The position numbers were made by a program, and so were the translations under genes. The notes below the pieces were generated by a model, which saw only the letters and a program-made list of their open reading frames with translations, searched no databases and was not told where the DNA came from. 64,000 bases of DNA, from contig NZ_JANFNS010000003.1 of assembly GCF_024436065.1 (NCBI RefSeq), forward strand, positions 62,001 through 126,000, in the 5' to 3' direction. The DNA comes from Saccharibacillus sp. JS10 (GTDB lineage: Bacteria > Bacillota > Bacilli > Paenibacillales > Paenibacillaceae). Within the stretch, counting starts at the first letter, position 1; each line of letters begins with the position of its first letter. This document shows positions 45,263 to 54,233 of the stretch, in pieces.

Positions 45263-45745
45263 ATGCTACCCACCCAACAACAACTCACCCAAATGCAACG
45301 CGAAGAAGAAGAACTGCGTTTTCGCACATTCGACGCCGAAACTGCATTATCCCTCGGCTTGGTTTTAATCGAAGAAGCCCGTCAAACTCATAAAAAAGTA
45401 ACCGTCGATATTACACGCAACGGGCATCGTCTGTTCCTCCATGCGATGGAAGGAACGTCGCCGGAAAACGAAGACTGGATTCGCCGTAAAAACAATACGG
45501 TAGCTCGGTTCAACCAAAGTTCTTGGCATACCGCGCTACAACTTCGTAGCGAAAACAAATCGCTGGTATCTGATTTCGACTTGAGCGAAAACGAATTCGT
45601 TTTGGCAGGCGGAGCTTTTCCTCTGCATGTATCCGGAGAAGGTCTGATCGGAACGATCACCGTTTCTGGATTGCCGGATCAAGAAGACCACGACCTTGTT
45701 ACGGCAGGAATCCGTCGTTTTTTGAATGAACAGAACGCCAAATAA
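45263..45745 (+). CDS. UPF0303 / heme-degrading-domain family protein
   Basis: 160 residues. Family-like segments: RFRTFDAETALSLGLVLIEEAR, VTVDITRNGHRLFLHAMEGTSPENEDWIRRK, FNQSSWHTAL, and LAGGAFPLHVSGEGLIGTITVSGLPDQEDHDLV. Related to GlcG/HbpS-type and YBR137W-type proteins, which bind small ligands such as heme. AAGGAG is 13 nt from the ATG, a long spacing. Monocistronic. Confidence 0.85.
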   Translation: MLPTQQQLTQMQREEEELRFRTFDAETALSLGLVLIEEARQTHKKVTVDITRNGHRLFLHAMEGTSPENEDWIRRKNNTVARFNQSSWHTALQLRSENKSLVSDFDLSENEFVLAGGAFPLHVSGEGLIGTITVSGLPDQEDHDLVTAGIRRFLNEQNAK

Positions 45746-45965
45746 AGATCGCTGACTGTATTCAATACAAAAATAGCTGACACCAAAAGATTTTCTCTTC
45801 GTATTCAAACGAAGGTGGAAGTCTTTTTTGTCTGGATGATCGTCGTATGAGCACGATAAGCGATAGAAGACGAAATCTGTTAAAATGAGGAAGCACCTAT
45901 AGACCGCCATTTAAACTCACACGAAAAACTTGGACTTCCGTCCTTTTGATCGGAGGAAGATATAG

Positions 45966-46814
45966 ATGAAGATCTCGAAATTTGGGCGCGTAGCTGGCGC
46001 GCTGTTAGGCTCGGCGGCTTTGCTGGCTTTCGTGAGCGCCTGCTCGGGAGGCGATTCAAGCCCCTTGGTAAGTGGCGGAAGCTCGTCCGCCGAACACCAA
46101 CGTCCCGACCCCAATAGTGGGACGCTTGCCGCAGAGAACGCGCGGCAAGAACCTGACCCGGCGCAATCTGCCGGGTCGGAGTCGCCAAGCGGCTCCAACG
46201 CTTCTGGCGAGCGCGATCGCCCGAGCGACGCCACGCAAGAGCCGCAGTCCAGCGGCTCTAACGCTTCCGGCGAGCGCGACCGCCCCAGCGACGCTACGAA
46301 GGAGCCGCAATCCAGCGGCTCTAACGCTTCCGGCGAGCGCGATCGCCCCAGCGACGCTCAGCAAGAGCCGCAATCCAGCGGCTCCAACGCTTCCGGCGAG
46401 CGCGATCGCCCCAGCGACGCCACGCAGGAGCCGCAATCCAGCGGCTCTAACGCTTCCGGCGAGCGCGATCGCCCAAGCGACGACACGCAAGAGCCGCAGC
46501 CTAGCGGCTCTAACGCTTCCGGCGAGCGCGATCGCCCAAGCGACGCCACGCAAGAGCCGCAATCCAGCGGCTCCAACGCTTCCGGCGAGCGCGACCGCCC
46601 AAGCGACGACGACACGCAAGAGCCGCAGTCCAGCGGCTCCAACGCTTCCGGCGAGCGCGACCGCCCCGCTGCCAATCAGACTACGACTTCTACGCCGAAT
46701 CAATCGGCGGCTTCAAACGAAAAAAATCGCCCTGTACAACAGAGCGATTCCAAATCGATCGAGAGTACGAAAGAAAAATCTCGTACTTCCACGACTTCTT
46801 CAAATGGACAATAA
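45966..46814 (+). CDS. Lipoprotein with eight 20-residue tandem repeats
   Basis: 282 residues. Signal peptide with lipobox LLAFVSACSG (Cys 26). A spacer follows, then eight copies of a unit of about 20 residues, SGSNASGERDRPSDATQEPQ (bases 46188-46670). The tail is Thr/Ser/Asn-rich and ends TTSSNGQ. The repeats are charged, polar and without hydrophobic core, so disordered; they may form a stalk across the cell wall. Repeat seven has one extra Asp codon. GGAGGAAG precedes the ATG. No family recognised. The repeat keeps two other frames open, but only this frame has signal peptide and ribosome site. Confidence 0.8.
   Translation: MKISKFGRVAGALLGSAALLAFVSACSGGDSSPLVSGGSSSAEHQRPDPNSGTLAAENARQEPDPAQSAGSESPSGSNASGERDRPSDATQEPQSSGSNASGERDRPSDATKEPQSSGSNASGERDRPSDAQQEPQSSGSNASGERDRPSDATQEPQSSGSNASGERDRPSDDTQEPQPSGSNASGERDRPSDATQEPQSSGSNASGERDRPSDDDTQEPQSSGSNASGERDRPAANQTTTSTPNQSAASNEKNRPVQQSDSKSIESTKEKSRTSTTSSNGQ
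46188..46670 (+). repeat. 60-bp tandem repeat, eight copies
   Basis: Units start at 46188, 46248, 46308, 46368, 46428, 46488, 46548 and 46611. The seventh unit is 63 bp and the last is partial. Copies differ mostly at silent or third-codon positions. Confidence 0.9.
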
Positions 46815-46842
46815 CTTGCAGCGGAATAATGGGCTTCCCCCG

Positions 46843-47220
46843 TTATTCCGCTATTTCTTCTTCACCTTCATCGACAGCCGCATCGCTTGCCGAAGTTTCG
46901 TCTACCGAACCTCCACTTTGCCGAGCCAGCTCGATATAACCGCATATTCGAAAAAACAATCCACTGAATGTTTCTGTTTTTTCTACTTCGCGACTTGAAG
47001 TGGAAAAGCGGCTTTTTTCGCCAGCTTGCGCTAAATCGCGAAGCAGCTTTTCCAGTAGTTCCATCCCTAAATGCCCAGCTTCGTCGGCATAAGCTTCCAG
47101 CCGCCGCGCATCTTCGGAAACAAACTGACGGCTTCCGCGCAGCAACAAATCTTCGGTCCAATCTCCGATATGCGCAAGAAAGCGACTGACTTCGGACGGA
47201 GTATTTTCGTTGCCTTTCAT
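46843..47220 (-). CDS. Hypothetical protein, last gene of the MoxR/vWA operon
   Basis: 125 residues, helical and acidic (RFLAHIGDWTEDLLLRGSRQFV, GMELLEKLLRDLAQAGEKS), ending in a Glu/Asp-rich tail. No family recognised. Start ATG at 47220 is 7 nt behind GGAGG; the frame could also open at 47250, where it would overlap the SWIM gene. Position 22 nt after the SWIM gene and the shared strand suggest it belongs to the operon. Confidence 0.65.
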   Translation of the reverse strand: MKGNENTPSEVSRFLAHIGDWTEDLLLRGSRQFVSEDARRLEAYADEAGHLGMELLEKLLRDLAQAGEKSRFSTSSREVEKTETFSGLFFRICGYIELARQSGGSVDETSASDAAVDEGEEEIAE

Positions 47221-47242
47221 CTCTGTTCCTCCGATCTTGCTT

Positions 47243-48937
47243 TTATCCATCCAGCTTAATATTCAACTGCCAATCTTTTTGAAAAAAGCTGATCGGATAG
47301 ACGCCTTTTTCTTCGATAGAAGCAAATACATAACATTCACCGGATCGCGGCATATTCCGGCCGGATTCTAGGCGCTGGATCGCATTGCTCCAGTCGGCAT
47401 GGTACGGAACAATCAGCTCCAAAAGATAACCTGCCGAATCGCATACGTTGATCGTTAAGGATTGCCTTTGCTGATCGTATACGGTACTTTGAATCGACGA
47501 AACTTTGAGCAACTTGAACCGCCTCGGCACGCTGCCAAACAATCGTAGCGACTTCGGCTCCGAAGTTAACGCTGCAAAAGAAGAAACGCATAGATCGCCA
47601 AAGTCGAACGATTCGATTATGGGTCGCTCAACTACGGTCAACAGCGGCGAACCGCCGGCGGACAGACGTCTTTCGCTGCTTACTTTGACCGATCGAAAAG
47701 ACAACATCGAAGTACTTATCGATTGCATGATCAGATCCTTTTTCCACGGAGAACGTTCGCGATAATACCGAGCATACTCGAATTTTTCATCTTCGTAGTA
47801 GTTCGGTCTTGCCTGCGTGTACGTATAAATCTCTGCGTCTTCTCCGCAGTAGAAATAATACGTAATGCCTTGATAACCGGAACTGGTCTCCCACGGCTCT
47901 GCGCCTAGCGCATATAAATCCAACCTCGGCACCGTATAATATTTGCTACGGAATTGCCCGATCAACTGCGCTTTTCGAGCTTCGCCGAGATCTTGCTTCA
48001 ACGCATCGATTAGCAACATAGTACGAGTTAATCGGCTTAAAAGAGCTTTCGACGAAAAGCGTACATGACGCGCAAAAAACAGTTCCAGGTCACCGTGAAT
48101 CCCTCTTGCTTCGCGTTCTAAGTTCGGCAATCCTTCGCTTCGAGCCGCAATCGCCAGCATTTCAAAACGATCTGCGAAGCGGCGCGGCAATCGTGCTAAC
48201 CCGTTCGCCAATAGTTCTCCGATATAATCGCGGAATTGCTGCAAGACTTCGGGTGAAAATTTCGCCGCAGTCAGCTTACCCGCCAACAAGTCGCGGTCGT
48301 CCAAACCTTGACTTTTCCGGTATCGAAACCATGCTTCAAGCTTATACATCTCGCCTTCCGCACCCGGCACGCTGCACAGAGCGCGATTAAGATCCGGCAT
48401 TTCTGTAAAAGACACTTCAACGCCCGAACGTTTCATTTTGACAACAAATAACGAACCTTCTTGAATCTCCAGCTCCTCCGTATACCGCAAACGAAAAACG
48501 GCTTCTTCGATCCGTACTGTAGAAAAAGGCGACAGCAGAGGATCGATATTTTTATCCAATAACCAGCTGAAATCTAATTTGGGTAGCTCTACTTCTACTG
48601 AATCCAATGAATCCAGCGAATCCACATCAGCAGAAGTAGAAGAACCAGAATCCGTGTCCGAATAATCCAAGATCCCGATCAATACATGTTTGCATATTTT
48701 TTCGGACGGACAGCTACATGAGAAAGACTCTATCGATTCCGTCAATTTGCAGACCGTCCCGTCGCTAAGCTGGCAAACGACTTCTTCATCGGTAAATTCA
48801 TATTCGACGAAAATCCCGTTCTCGATATCTTTCAGCGCTCGTTTATATAATCCTTTATTGCTATACCGGACCAAATAGTCTTCGGTACTCCGCGTGACCA
48901 ACTGCGCAAATTTCGTCTGCATATCGTTTACGCTCAT
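47243..48937 (-). CDS. SWIM zinc-finger protein (YehQ-like)
   Basis: 564 residues. A SWIM motif near residues 70-85 (ESFSCSCPSEKICKHVL, CxCx(n)CxH) follows an N-terminal domain that starts NDMQTKFAQLVTRSTEDYLVRYSNKGLYKRAL. The long C-terminal part has no catalytic motif visible. SWIM modules bind DNA or proteins. In E. coli the yeh locus has a SWIM gene (yehQ) in the same company as here. Start ATG at 48937, 7 nt after AGGTG; another ATG lies two codons upstream. 10 nt after the preceding gene. Confidence 0.85.
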   Translation of the reverse strand: MSVNDMQTKFAQLVTRSTEDYLVRYSNKGLYKRALKDIENGIFVEYEFTDEEVVCQLSDGTVCKLTESIESFSCSCPSEKICKHVLIGILDYSDTDSGSSTSADVDSLDSLDSVEVELPKLDFSWLLDKNIDPLLSPFSTVRIEEAVFRLRYTEELEIQEGSLFVVKMKRSGVEVSFTEMPDLNRALCSVPGAEGEMYKLEAWFRYRKSQGLDDRDLLAGKLTAAKFSPEVLQQFRDYIGELLANGLARLPRRFADRFEMLAIAARSEGLPNLEREARGIHGDLELFFARHVRFSSKALLSRLTRTMLLIDALKQDLGEARKAQLIGQFRSKYYTVPRLDLYALGAEPWETSSGYQGITYYFYCGEDAEIYTYTQARPNYYEDEKFEYARYYRERSPWKKDLIMQSISTSMLSFRSVKVSSERRLSAGGSPLLTVVERPIIESFDFGDLCVSSFAALTSEPKSLRLFGSVPRRFKLLKVSSIQSTVYDQQRQSLTINVCDSAGYLLELIVPYHADWSNAIQRLESGRNMPRSGECYVFASIEEKGVYPISFFQKDWQLNIKLDG

Positions 48938-48947
48938 TCGCATTCAC

Positions 48948-49511
48948 CTACGGTTCCGTCGTTTTCTTTTCCTCTACGTACTGCCTTAGATAGTGTTGAA
49001 GCGCAGGATCGTCTTGCAGATCGACAGATGTCTCCATGATCCAATCCACCAATAAAAAAGGTGCCATTTCTCCAAGTTTACGCAGTAGTTTCAAGCTCCA
49101 TGCATACCGCTTCGGATCGTTGAACTCGAATATGAGCCAAGCTTTATACAACATGCCGCCCCGATGTTCGCAAAAAAGTACCGTTTCTTCATCGGGACCG
49201 AATGCCTGCATATCCGGATATTCTACGCGATAAGTCGACCCATAGCCGGTTATTACTTTATCGTAAGGCGGCGCAAAATCGGCAATCGCCTGGTGAATAT
49301 CCGTCATCTTGATTCCAAGCGAGGATAGCCCTTCTGGATTGGATTTGCGTACATATATATCGGTATACCCTTGATCGGTACGATGTGTTTCCGCAAATCC
49401 GGAAAGTTCGTTCAATTCTTGCTGAATGAAATCTCGCTGTTCAGGCAGAACCAACTCGATCATACCTTCGTCGTCTTCATGGACAAAAAGTTCCCTTTTA
49501 GCCTCACTCAT
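48948..49511 (-). CDS. Hypothetical protein in the MoxR/vWA operon
   Basis: 187 residues, cytoplasmic alpha/beta protein with aromatic patches (KVITGYGSTYRVEYPDMQAFGPDEETVLFCEHRGGMLYKAW, then APFLLVDWIMETSVDLQDD). Not recognised as a named family. It lies between the DUF4132 and SWIM genes with gaps of 25 and 10 nt. GGAGGAAGGTG stands 12 nt before the ATG. Confidence 0.75.
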   Translation of the reverse strand: MSEAKRELFVHEDDEGMIELVLPEQRDFIQQELNELSGFAETHRTDQGYTDIYVRKSNPEGLSSLGIKMTDIHQAIADFAPPYDKVITGYGSTYRVEYPDMQAFGPDEETVLFCEHRGGMLYKAWLIFEFNDPKRYAWSLKLLRKLGEMAPFLLVDWIMETSVDLQDDPALQHYLRQYVEEKKTTEP

Positions 49512-49536
49512 GGGTTCGTTTCACACCTTCCTCCGA

Positions 49537-52500
49537 TCACTGCCCCGTAGCACGCAAAATATCGTATACCGTCTCGCTAAATACGCGGCTTGGCACGTTT
49601 TTGATCAGATGCCCGGTCATCGATGTGTAATAATAACCGTCGCCTTTGTTATCGAAAAATTGAAGTTCTTCCAGCGTCACGTCGTCCATGCCTTCGTAAT
49701 ACGAAATACTGGTACCGCTGAAATTCAACAACGCGATAAGATCGCCGTAAGGTTTGAACAATTCGGTATAAAATCCTCCGTCTTGCGCGCGTCCTTTGAC
49801 CCAGCCGTATTTCTCCAAAGCTTTCGGGAACGCAGTCGGGGAATAATCGCCTTGCGGCAGACGGCTGTACGTCCGGCGATCTTGATCGTCTTCTTCCGGC
49901 GCGTATACAGGCCGATCCAACTGAACGAAAGGCTGTACAATCTCGTAGTCTTTCAATTGCGTTTTCCAAGCAGCCAGCGTGTCGGCATCCAATTCAAGCG
50001 GATGAACCAGACCGATCTGCGCATCTTCCGGCAGCTCGTATTCGTCTTCGTCTACCGTGTTAAAAGTCCCGTCTTCCATATAGCGGAATGTCGTATCTAT
50101 CGCCGTTTCTTCGCCGCTCCCTGCATATACGCCCCAGATCAGACCGACCGCAAACTGGCGCATCACGATATTTCGTACAAACAACTCTGTCCATTCCGAT
50201 GTACTCCACAGACGACGTTTGGACAACGATTCTTCCAAACGCTGAGATTGAATCCCCACCATGACTTTCAAGTCTTTTTTGAGCTGCGTAAACCGGGATT
50301 TGGACGCCGCCGCAAGCTCTGAGTCATCTTTTTGTCCAGGTGCCGGAAGACTTTTGACGACTTTGCCGTTTTCTTCGTTGATGGCGGTCAATTGCAGATC
50401 GGCGCTGACTTTGATCGTAAAGCTCCGTTCGCCGTAACTCAGATTGAGTTCGCCTTTTTCGTCGAAACCAAGCGTCGTGATCAGCTTATCCGCCAGTTGT
50501 TCTTTCGTTAATCCTTGATTTGCCGCCGCTAGTTGCAAAGCTTCTTCCGCCGCTCCTTTGACCTGACGGTTTTTGATACTGCGACCTAACCGATCGATCG
50601 TCATTAATGCGGATGTATCGTCCATGTAAGCCAAAGCACGCACGGCATCGGCTGCGATCGCTCCGCGGCTATTGTCAGCCCAGTCTTTGATCTGACGTCC
50701 CAGCAGATCGATCACGTCGCGTCCGCCAAAACGAGCCGCTAGCGGCAATATCCATTTTTCTTTTGCCGGAGCTTGTGCGTTAATCCACATATTTAAAGCT
50801 TCCGTCGTAAATGCCGCAAGCGACGAAGCATCGGCATATTCAGCGACTTCGTCCAGCCGCGGATTTGGCTCTGTCGTAAAATCGATCGATTCCGTCAGGA
50901 TATACGACTTGATTGCATCATCTAATTTGTGCCCGTCTTTGCTGAGCAGTTCCGGCAACAAGTCGACGGAAAACCCGCTTAGACGACTTAACTTTTTGGG
51001 ATCGGCGTGAGCGGCAAGCGCTGCATGCGCATACTCTGCGGGCTTGCCGAGCGTATCGGACAAAGCTTGCAACCGCGCTTTGAGCGGCACCGATTTTTCT
51101 TTTTGAATAAGCTGGTTGTACGCATCGCCTTCCCCTTCGATTCCTCGTAAAAGATCGATGACCACTTCACGCACGCTTGCTTTTTTGTCGGACAAATATA
51201 ACCGGATATACAATTCTTTGTATGGACGGCGGATCAATTCGGCACGTGCCATTTCACGGGAGCGCTTGGACGAATCGCCTAATCCCAGACGCAGAGCTTG
51301 TATAAGTTCTTCTTCATTTTCTGTCGATAACGCGGTCTCCAAAATCACTTGGCGTACTTCGCCTTGCAGCTCGTTATACAGATCCAGACTGGCTTGCAGA
51401 CGAGGACGTACCACATTTCGGATTTCGGTCTCGGAGATGCGAGCATAATAATACCGGTTGTATCCGTTAAGCAGCAAAATTTGCAGCAGCAGCATATCGC
51501 CGTCAGCATCGGGATCGGCTTCGACTTTGGATAGCAAGGCTTCGCCGCTGAATGTCGGAGACTGATACAGATAGGATAAAAATGCTGGAGTCACCACTTC
51601 TTTTTGACCCGCGATTTTGACGAATCTGGCGTACATCTCTGATTCTTTCGGTAAAAAAGTGACCGCAATCAGAAGGTTACGACGACGCGTATCGTTACCT
51701 TGGGTCTCGTCCCACGCATGAGAAGGCTTATGTTTGACATACGTTTCCAATGACACTTCACCTGTTAAATATTTGGCAAGGCTATGACCCAGAATATTGC
51801 CGTGCAATTTATCTGCGAGTGTGTCTAATACGAACTGCTCGATACCGCCTTCGATCTGCGGAGCCGTACCTTGATCTGATAATACGCGATACACATAAGC
51901 TCGAAGCATCGGACGGCGTAATATAGAGAACAGATGTTGGGTACGCTTGATATCTTTGGTCAATTCAGTACGCAGCATGTTCCAAGCCGGCATATAGCTA
52001 TCGATTTCGCGTGCCAATGTAGAGATCAGCGCAAACGGCTCATCGACGCGAACCACGCCTTGCAGTACCGCGTCCGGGTCTTTGCCCGTATTTTCCATCA
52101 TCAACAATTCGTTTCGCATCTCCAGCGGCAAAATTTCATGCACATCGCGCACCAAATCCAGCACCGTAATATCTAACTCTGAAGACGATGCCAGTAAACT
52201 TTCTTTGCCGCCATGAAGCAAAAGCACATAATAAAAAGCTATCCGTAACTGCGTTAATACCGCATTTTGTTGTTCTCTACGAAGTTGTTCATTTGGATCC
52301 AGCTCAGAATTAGGGAATAATCTGGCTTTCAGTGTACTTCGTCTGGCTTCGACAAATTCCGGCGTTAGATCAAGCTGGGTCAATGTATCTTTGAGCGGAA
52401 GTTGACGGATTACCAGCGGTTCGATCGCTTTGAGCAAATATTTGCGCATCCGATCTGCATCTTCTTCCAAAAGCGCCTGGATCGAATGAGGAAGCTTTTC

Positions 52501-53061
52501 TTTCATTTCTTGAACAAATTCTGCATCGATCTGCGCGTATAACTTCAGCAGCACTAGCGTATCTGCGCTTGTCTCAAGCGGCGCCGAATCACTGCCTTTT
52601 CGCATCGAACTAATTCGAGAACGGAAAAAGGCGTGGACTTGCTCGGCTCCGGCATATTTTTGCATCAGTTGAAGACGTTCCAGCGACTGCTCCATTCTTT
52701 TTTCTATATCATTCATCTGCTTCGTTCCTAGATTGATTCCTGCAAGCAAATCTCCTGTACATGCCCGGTATAGCGCATTTTCTTGATAGCCGTATCCGTT
52801 TTTGCTTTTGGTACGAAGCAGAACGGATGCCGCCCGGAAAAAGATTTCGCCTTGATCGCTACGTCCGAGCTTTTCTAACGCTTCGATGGTGCGATACAGA
52901 TAATGATTCGAACTGCTCATCATATCGGGGAATCGGTCTGTTGTTCCATTCACATAATCGATAATGGAGTCTTTGCGATCGACCGCAAGCGAATAATCAT
53001 CCGAACAAGCTTTTGCGAATCTTTCGATCAACATCTCTAAGGTCTGGTTTTGTAACGTCAT
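49537..53061 (-). CDS. DUF4132-domain protein (YehI/MolR-like)
   Basis: 1174 residues. Mostly helical HEAT-like repeats (for example SKRSREMARAELIRRPYKELYIRLYLSDKKASVREVVIDLLRGI and AIAADAVRALAYMDDTSALMTIDRLGR, about residues 600-850). The DUF4132 domain follows at about 900-1120: VMVGIQSQRLEESLSKRRLWSTSEWTELFVRNIVMRQFAVGLIWGVY and VHPLELDADTLAAWKTQLKDYEIVQPFVQLDRPVY. E. coli YehI (MolR) has the same domain. Probably a scaffold or client/target arm for the MoxR-vWA pair; no enzyme motif seen. GAGGAGG precedes the ATG. Confidence 0.88.
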   Translation of the reverse strand: MTLQNQTLEMLIERFAKACSDDYSLAVDRKDSIIDYVNGTTDRFPDMMSSSNHYLYRTIEALEKLGRSDQGEIFFRAASVLLRTKSKNGYGYQENALYRACTGDLLAGINLGTKQMNDIEKRMEQSLERLQLMQKYAGAEQVHAFFRSRISSMRKGSDSAPLETSADTLVLLKLYAQIDAEFVQEMKEKLPHSIQALLEEDADRMRKYLLKAIEPLVIRQLPLKDTLTQLDLTPEFVEARRSTLKARLFPNSELDPNEQLRREQQNAVLTQLRIAFYYVLLLHGGKESLLASSSELDITVLDLVRDVHEILPLEMRNELLMMENTGKDPDAVLQGVVRVDEPFALISTLAREIDSYMPAWNMLRTELTKDIKRTQHLFSILRRPMLRAYVYRVLSDQGTAPQIEGGIEQFVLDTLADKLHGNILGHSLAKYLTGEVSLETYVKHKPSHAWDETQGNDTRRRNLLIAVTFLPKESEMYARFVKIAGQKEVVTPAFLSYLYQSPTFSGEALLSKVEADPDADGDMLLLQILLLNGYNRYYYARISETEIRNVVRPRLQASLDLYNELQGEVRQVILETALSTENEEELIQALRLGLGDSSKRSREMARAELIRRPYKELYIRLYLSDKKASVREVVIDLLRGIEGEGDAYNQLIQKEKSVPLKARLQALSDTLGKPAEYAHAALAAHADPKKLSRLSGFSVDLLPELLSKDGHKLDDAIKSYILTESIDFTTEPNPRLDEVAEYADASSLAAFTTEALNMWINAQAPAKEKWILPLAARFGGRDVIDLLGRQIKDWADNSRGAIAADAVRALAYMDDTSALMTIDRLGRSIKNRQVKGAAEEALQLAAANQGLTKEQLADKLITTLGFDEKGELNLSYGERSFTIKVSADLQLTAINEENGKVVKSLPAPGQKDDSELAAASKSRFTQLKKDLKVMVGIQSQRLEESLSKRRLWSTSEWTELFVRNIVMRQFAVGLIWGVYAGSGEETAIDTTFRYMEDGTFNTVDEDEYELPEDAQIGLVHPLELDADTLAAWKTQLKDYEIVQPFVQLDRPVYAPEEDDQDRRTYSRLPQGDYSPTAFPKALEKYGWVKGRAQDGGFYTELFKPYGDLIALLNFSGTSISYYEGMDDVTLEELQFFDNKGDGYYYTSMTGHLIKNVPSRVFSETVYDILRATGQ

Positions 53062-53090
53062 ATGTATTCCTCCTCGTTTTTGAGTCGAAC

Positions 53091-54233
53091 TTAATTCACG
53101 ATTTTACCGATCCATTCAGCTAGCGCATTCGGCGTAATCGCCGCAACTTCGGCACCCAAATCAGCAAAAGTACGCGCGGCGCGTTCGTCATGCACGGTAT
53201 GACCTTCGAAGTCCAGAGCAGTTAGAATAAGCAGGCGTCCTCCCGCATCCAAAATACTTTTCCCTGCTTGATACATCGGCGTTGCCACATACCCTTCTAC
53301 CAAATCGCTGACCAGAATAAACAAAGTACGCCCCGGATTTTCGATCAATGTTTCTCCGTAACGCAAAGCTTTGGCAATATGAGTTCCGCCTCCAAGTTGT
53401 ACGCTCATCAGCACATCGACCGGATCTTCGAGTCGTCCGCTTAAATCGACGACTTGCGTATCGAATACAAAAAGACTCGTTTTAAGCGTATTCAATCGGT
53501 AAAAGATACTCGCCATGACCGAACTGTAAATGACCGAATCCAACATACTCCCGCTCTGATCGACCGCGATAATGACATGCCATTTGTTATACGCTTGAAT
53601 CCGTCCGTCAAAATACAACCGATCTACGACAAAGCGGCGACGTTCGCGATCGTAATTTTTGAGATTGCGGGCAATCGTTTTTCTCATATTCAAATTTCGC
53701 AATGAACGTACATTTCCCGATGCGTACCGATTGCGCTTGCCCGAAATGTTGGCGACGGTGTCGGACTCCAGCTTGCGCCGGACTTCTTCGACGACTTGCC
53801 GCACAATATCTTTGGCACTCGCGATCACTTCGCCTTTCATGCGACCTTTGAATTGCAAAATGTTTTTGAGCAGATTCATATTGGGCTGCATCGATTCCAA
53901 GACGGTTTTGTCCGTCAAAAGTTCATTTAATCCGTAACGATCTAACGCTTGTTTTTCTAAAATTTCGACGGTTTCTTTGGGGAATAATTTACGCACTTCG
54001 CTTAGCCAAGTCGGCACCGTTAACTGAGAGTCACCTCTTCCGCCTTGCTTATCGCGGTAGCCTTGCTCGGCGCCGTATTCGCGGTCATACAAATACCCGA
54101 GCAATCCGTCCAATTCTTGGTACTCAAAATGTTGCGGATCGTAGTTGCCTGTCTCGCTAAGCGCTTCGTCGGCTGAAGCTCCAAGCAAAAGTCGCCAACG
54201 ATTGAGTGTCTCGGCGCTTAATCCAGTTTCCAT
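53091..54233 (-). CDS. vWA-domain protein (CoxE/YehP-like)
   Basis: 380 residues. N-terminal helical region (about 1-210). The von Willebrand A domain has a full MIDAS: IIAVDQSGSMLDS (DxSxS), the Thr in GGGTHIAKAL, and the Asp in LFILVSDLVEGY. vWA proteins of this type bind MoxR ATPases and give them substrate specificity. The start overlaps the DUF5682 gene by 16 nt and is preceded by GGGAGGAG. Third gene of the operon. Confidence 0.9.
   Translation of the reverse strand: METGLSAETLNRWRLLLGASADEALSETGNYDPQHFEYQELDGLLGYLYDREYGAEQGYRDKQGGRGDSQLTVPTWLSEVRKLFPKETVEILEKQALDRYGLNELLTDKTVLESMQPNMNLLKNILQFKGRMKGEVIASAKDIVRQVVEEVRRKLESDTVANISGKRNRYASGNVRSLRNLNMRKTIARNLKNYDRERRRFVVDRLYFDGRIQAYNKWHVIIAVDQSGSMLDSVIYSSVMASIFYRLNTLKTSLFVFDTQVVDLSGRLEDPVDVLMSVQLGGGTHIAKALRYGETLIENPGRTLFILVSDLVEGYVATPMYQAGKSILDAGGRLLILTALDFEGHTVHDERAARTFADLGAEVAAITPNALAEWIGKIVN

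Noticed and set aside
46188-46670. CRISPR-like regular repeats
   Set aside because: The units are contiguous 60-bp coding repeats without spacers, in frame inside a lipoprotein gene.
46056-46998. Two further long frames over the lipoprotein repeats (minus 46056-46703, plus 46072-46998)
   Set aside because: They stay open only because the repeat period is a multiple of three and GC-rich. Neither has a signal peptide or ribosome site, and both have low-complexity Ala/Arg/Ser composition.
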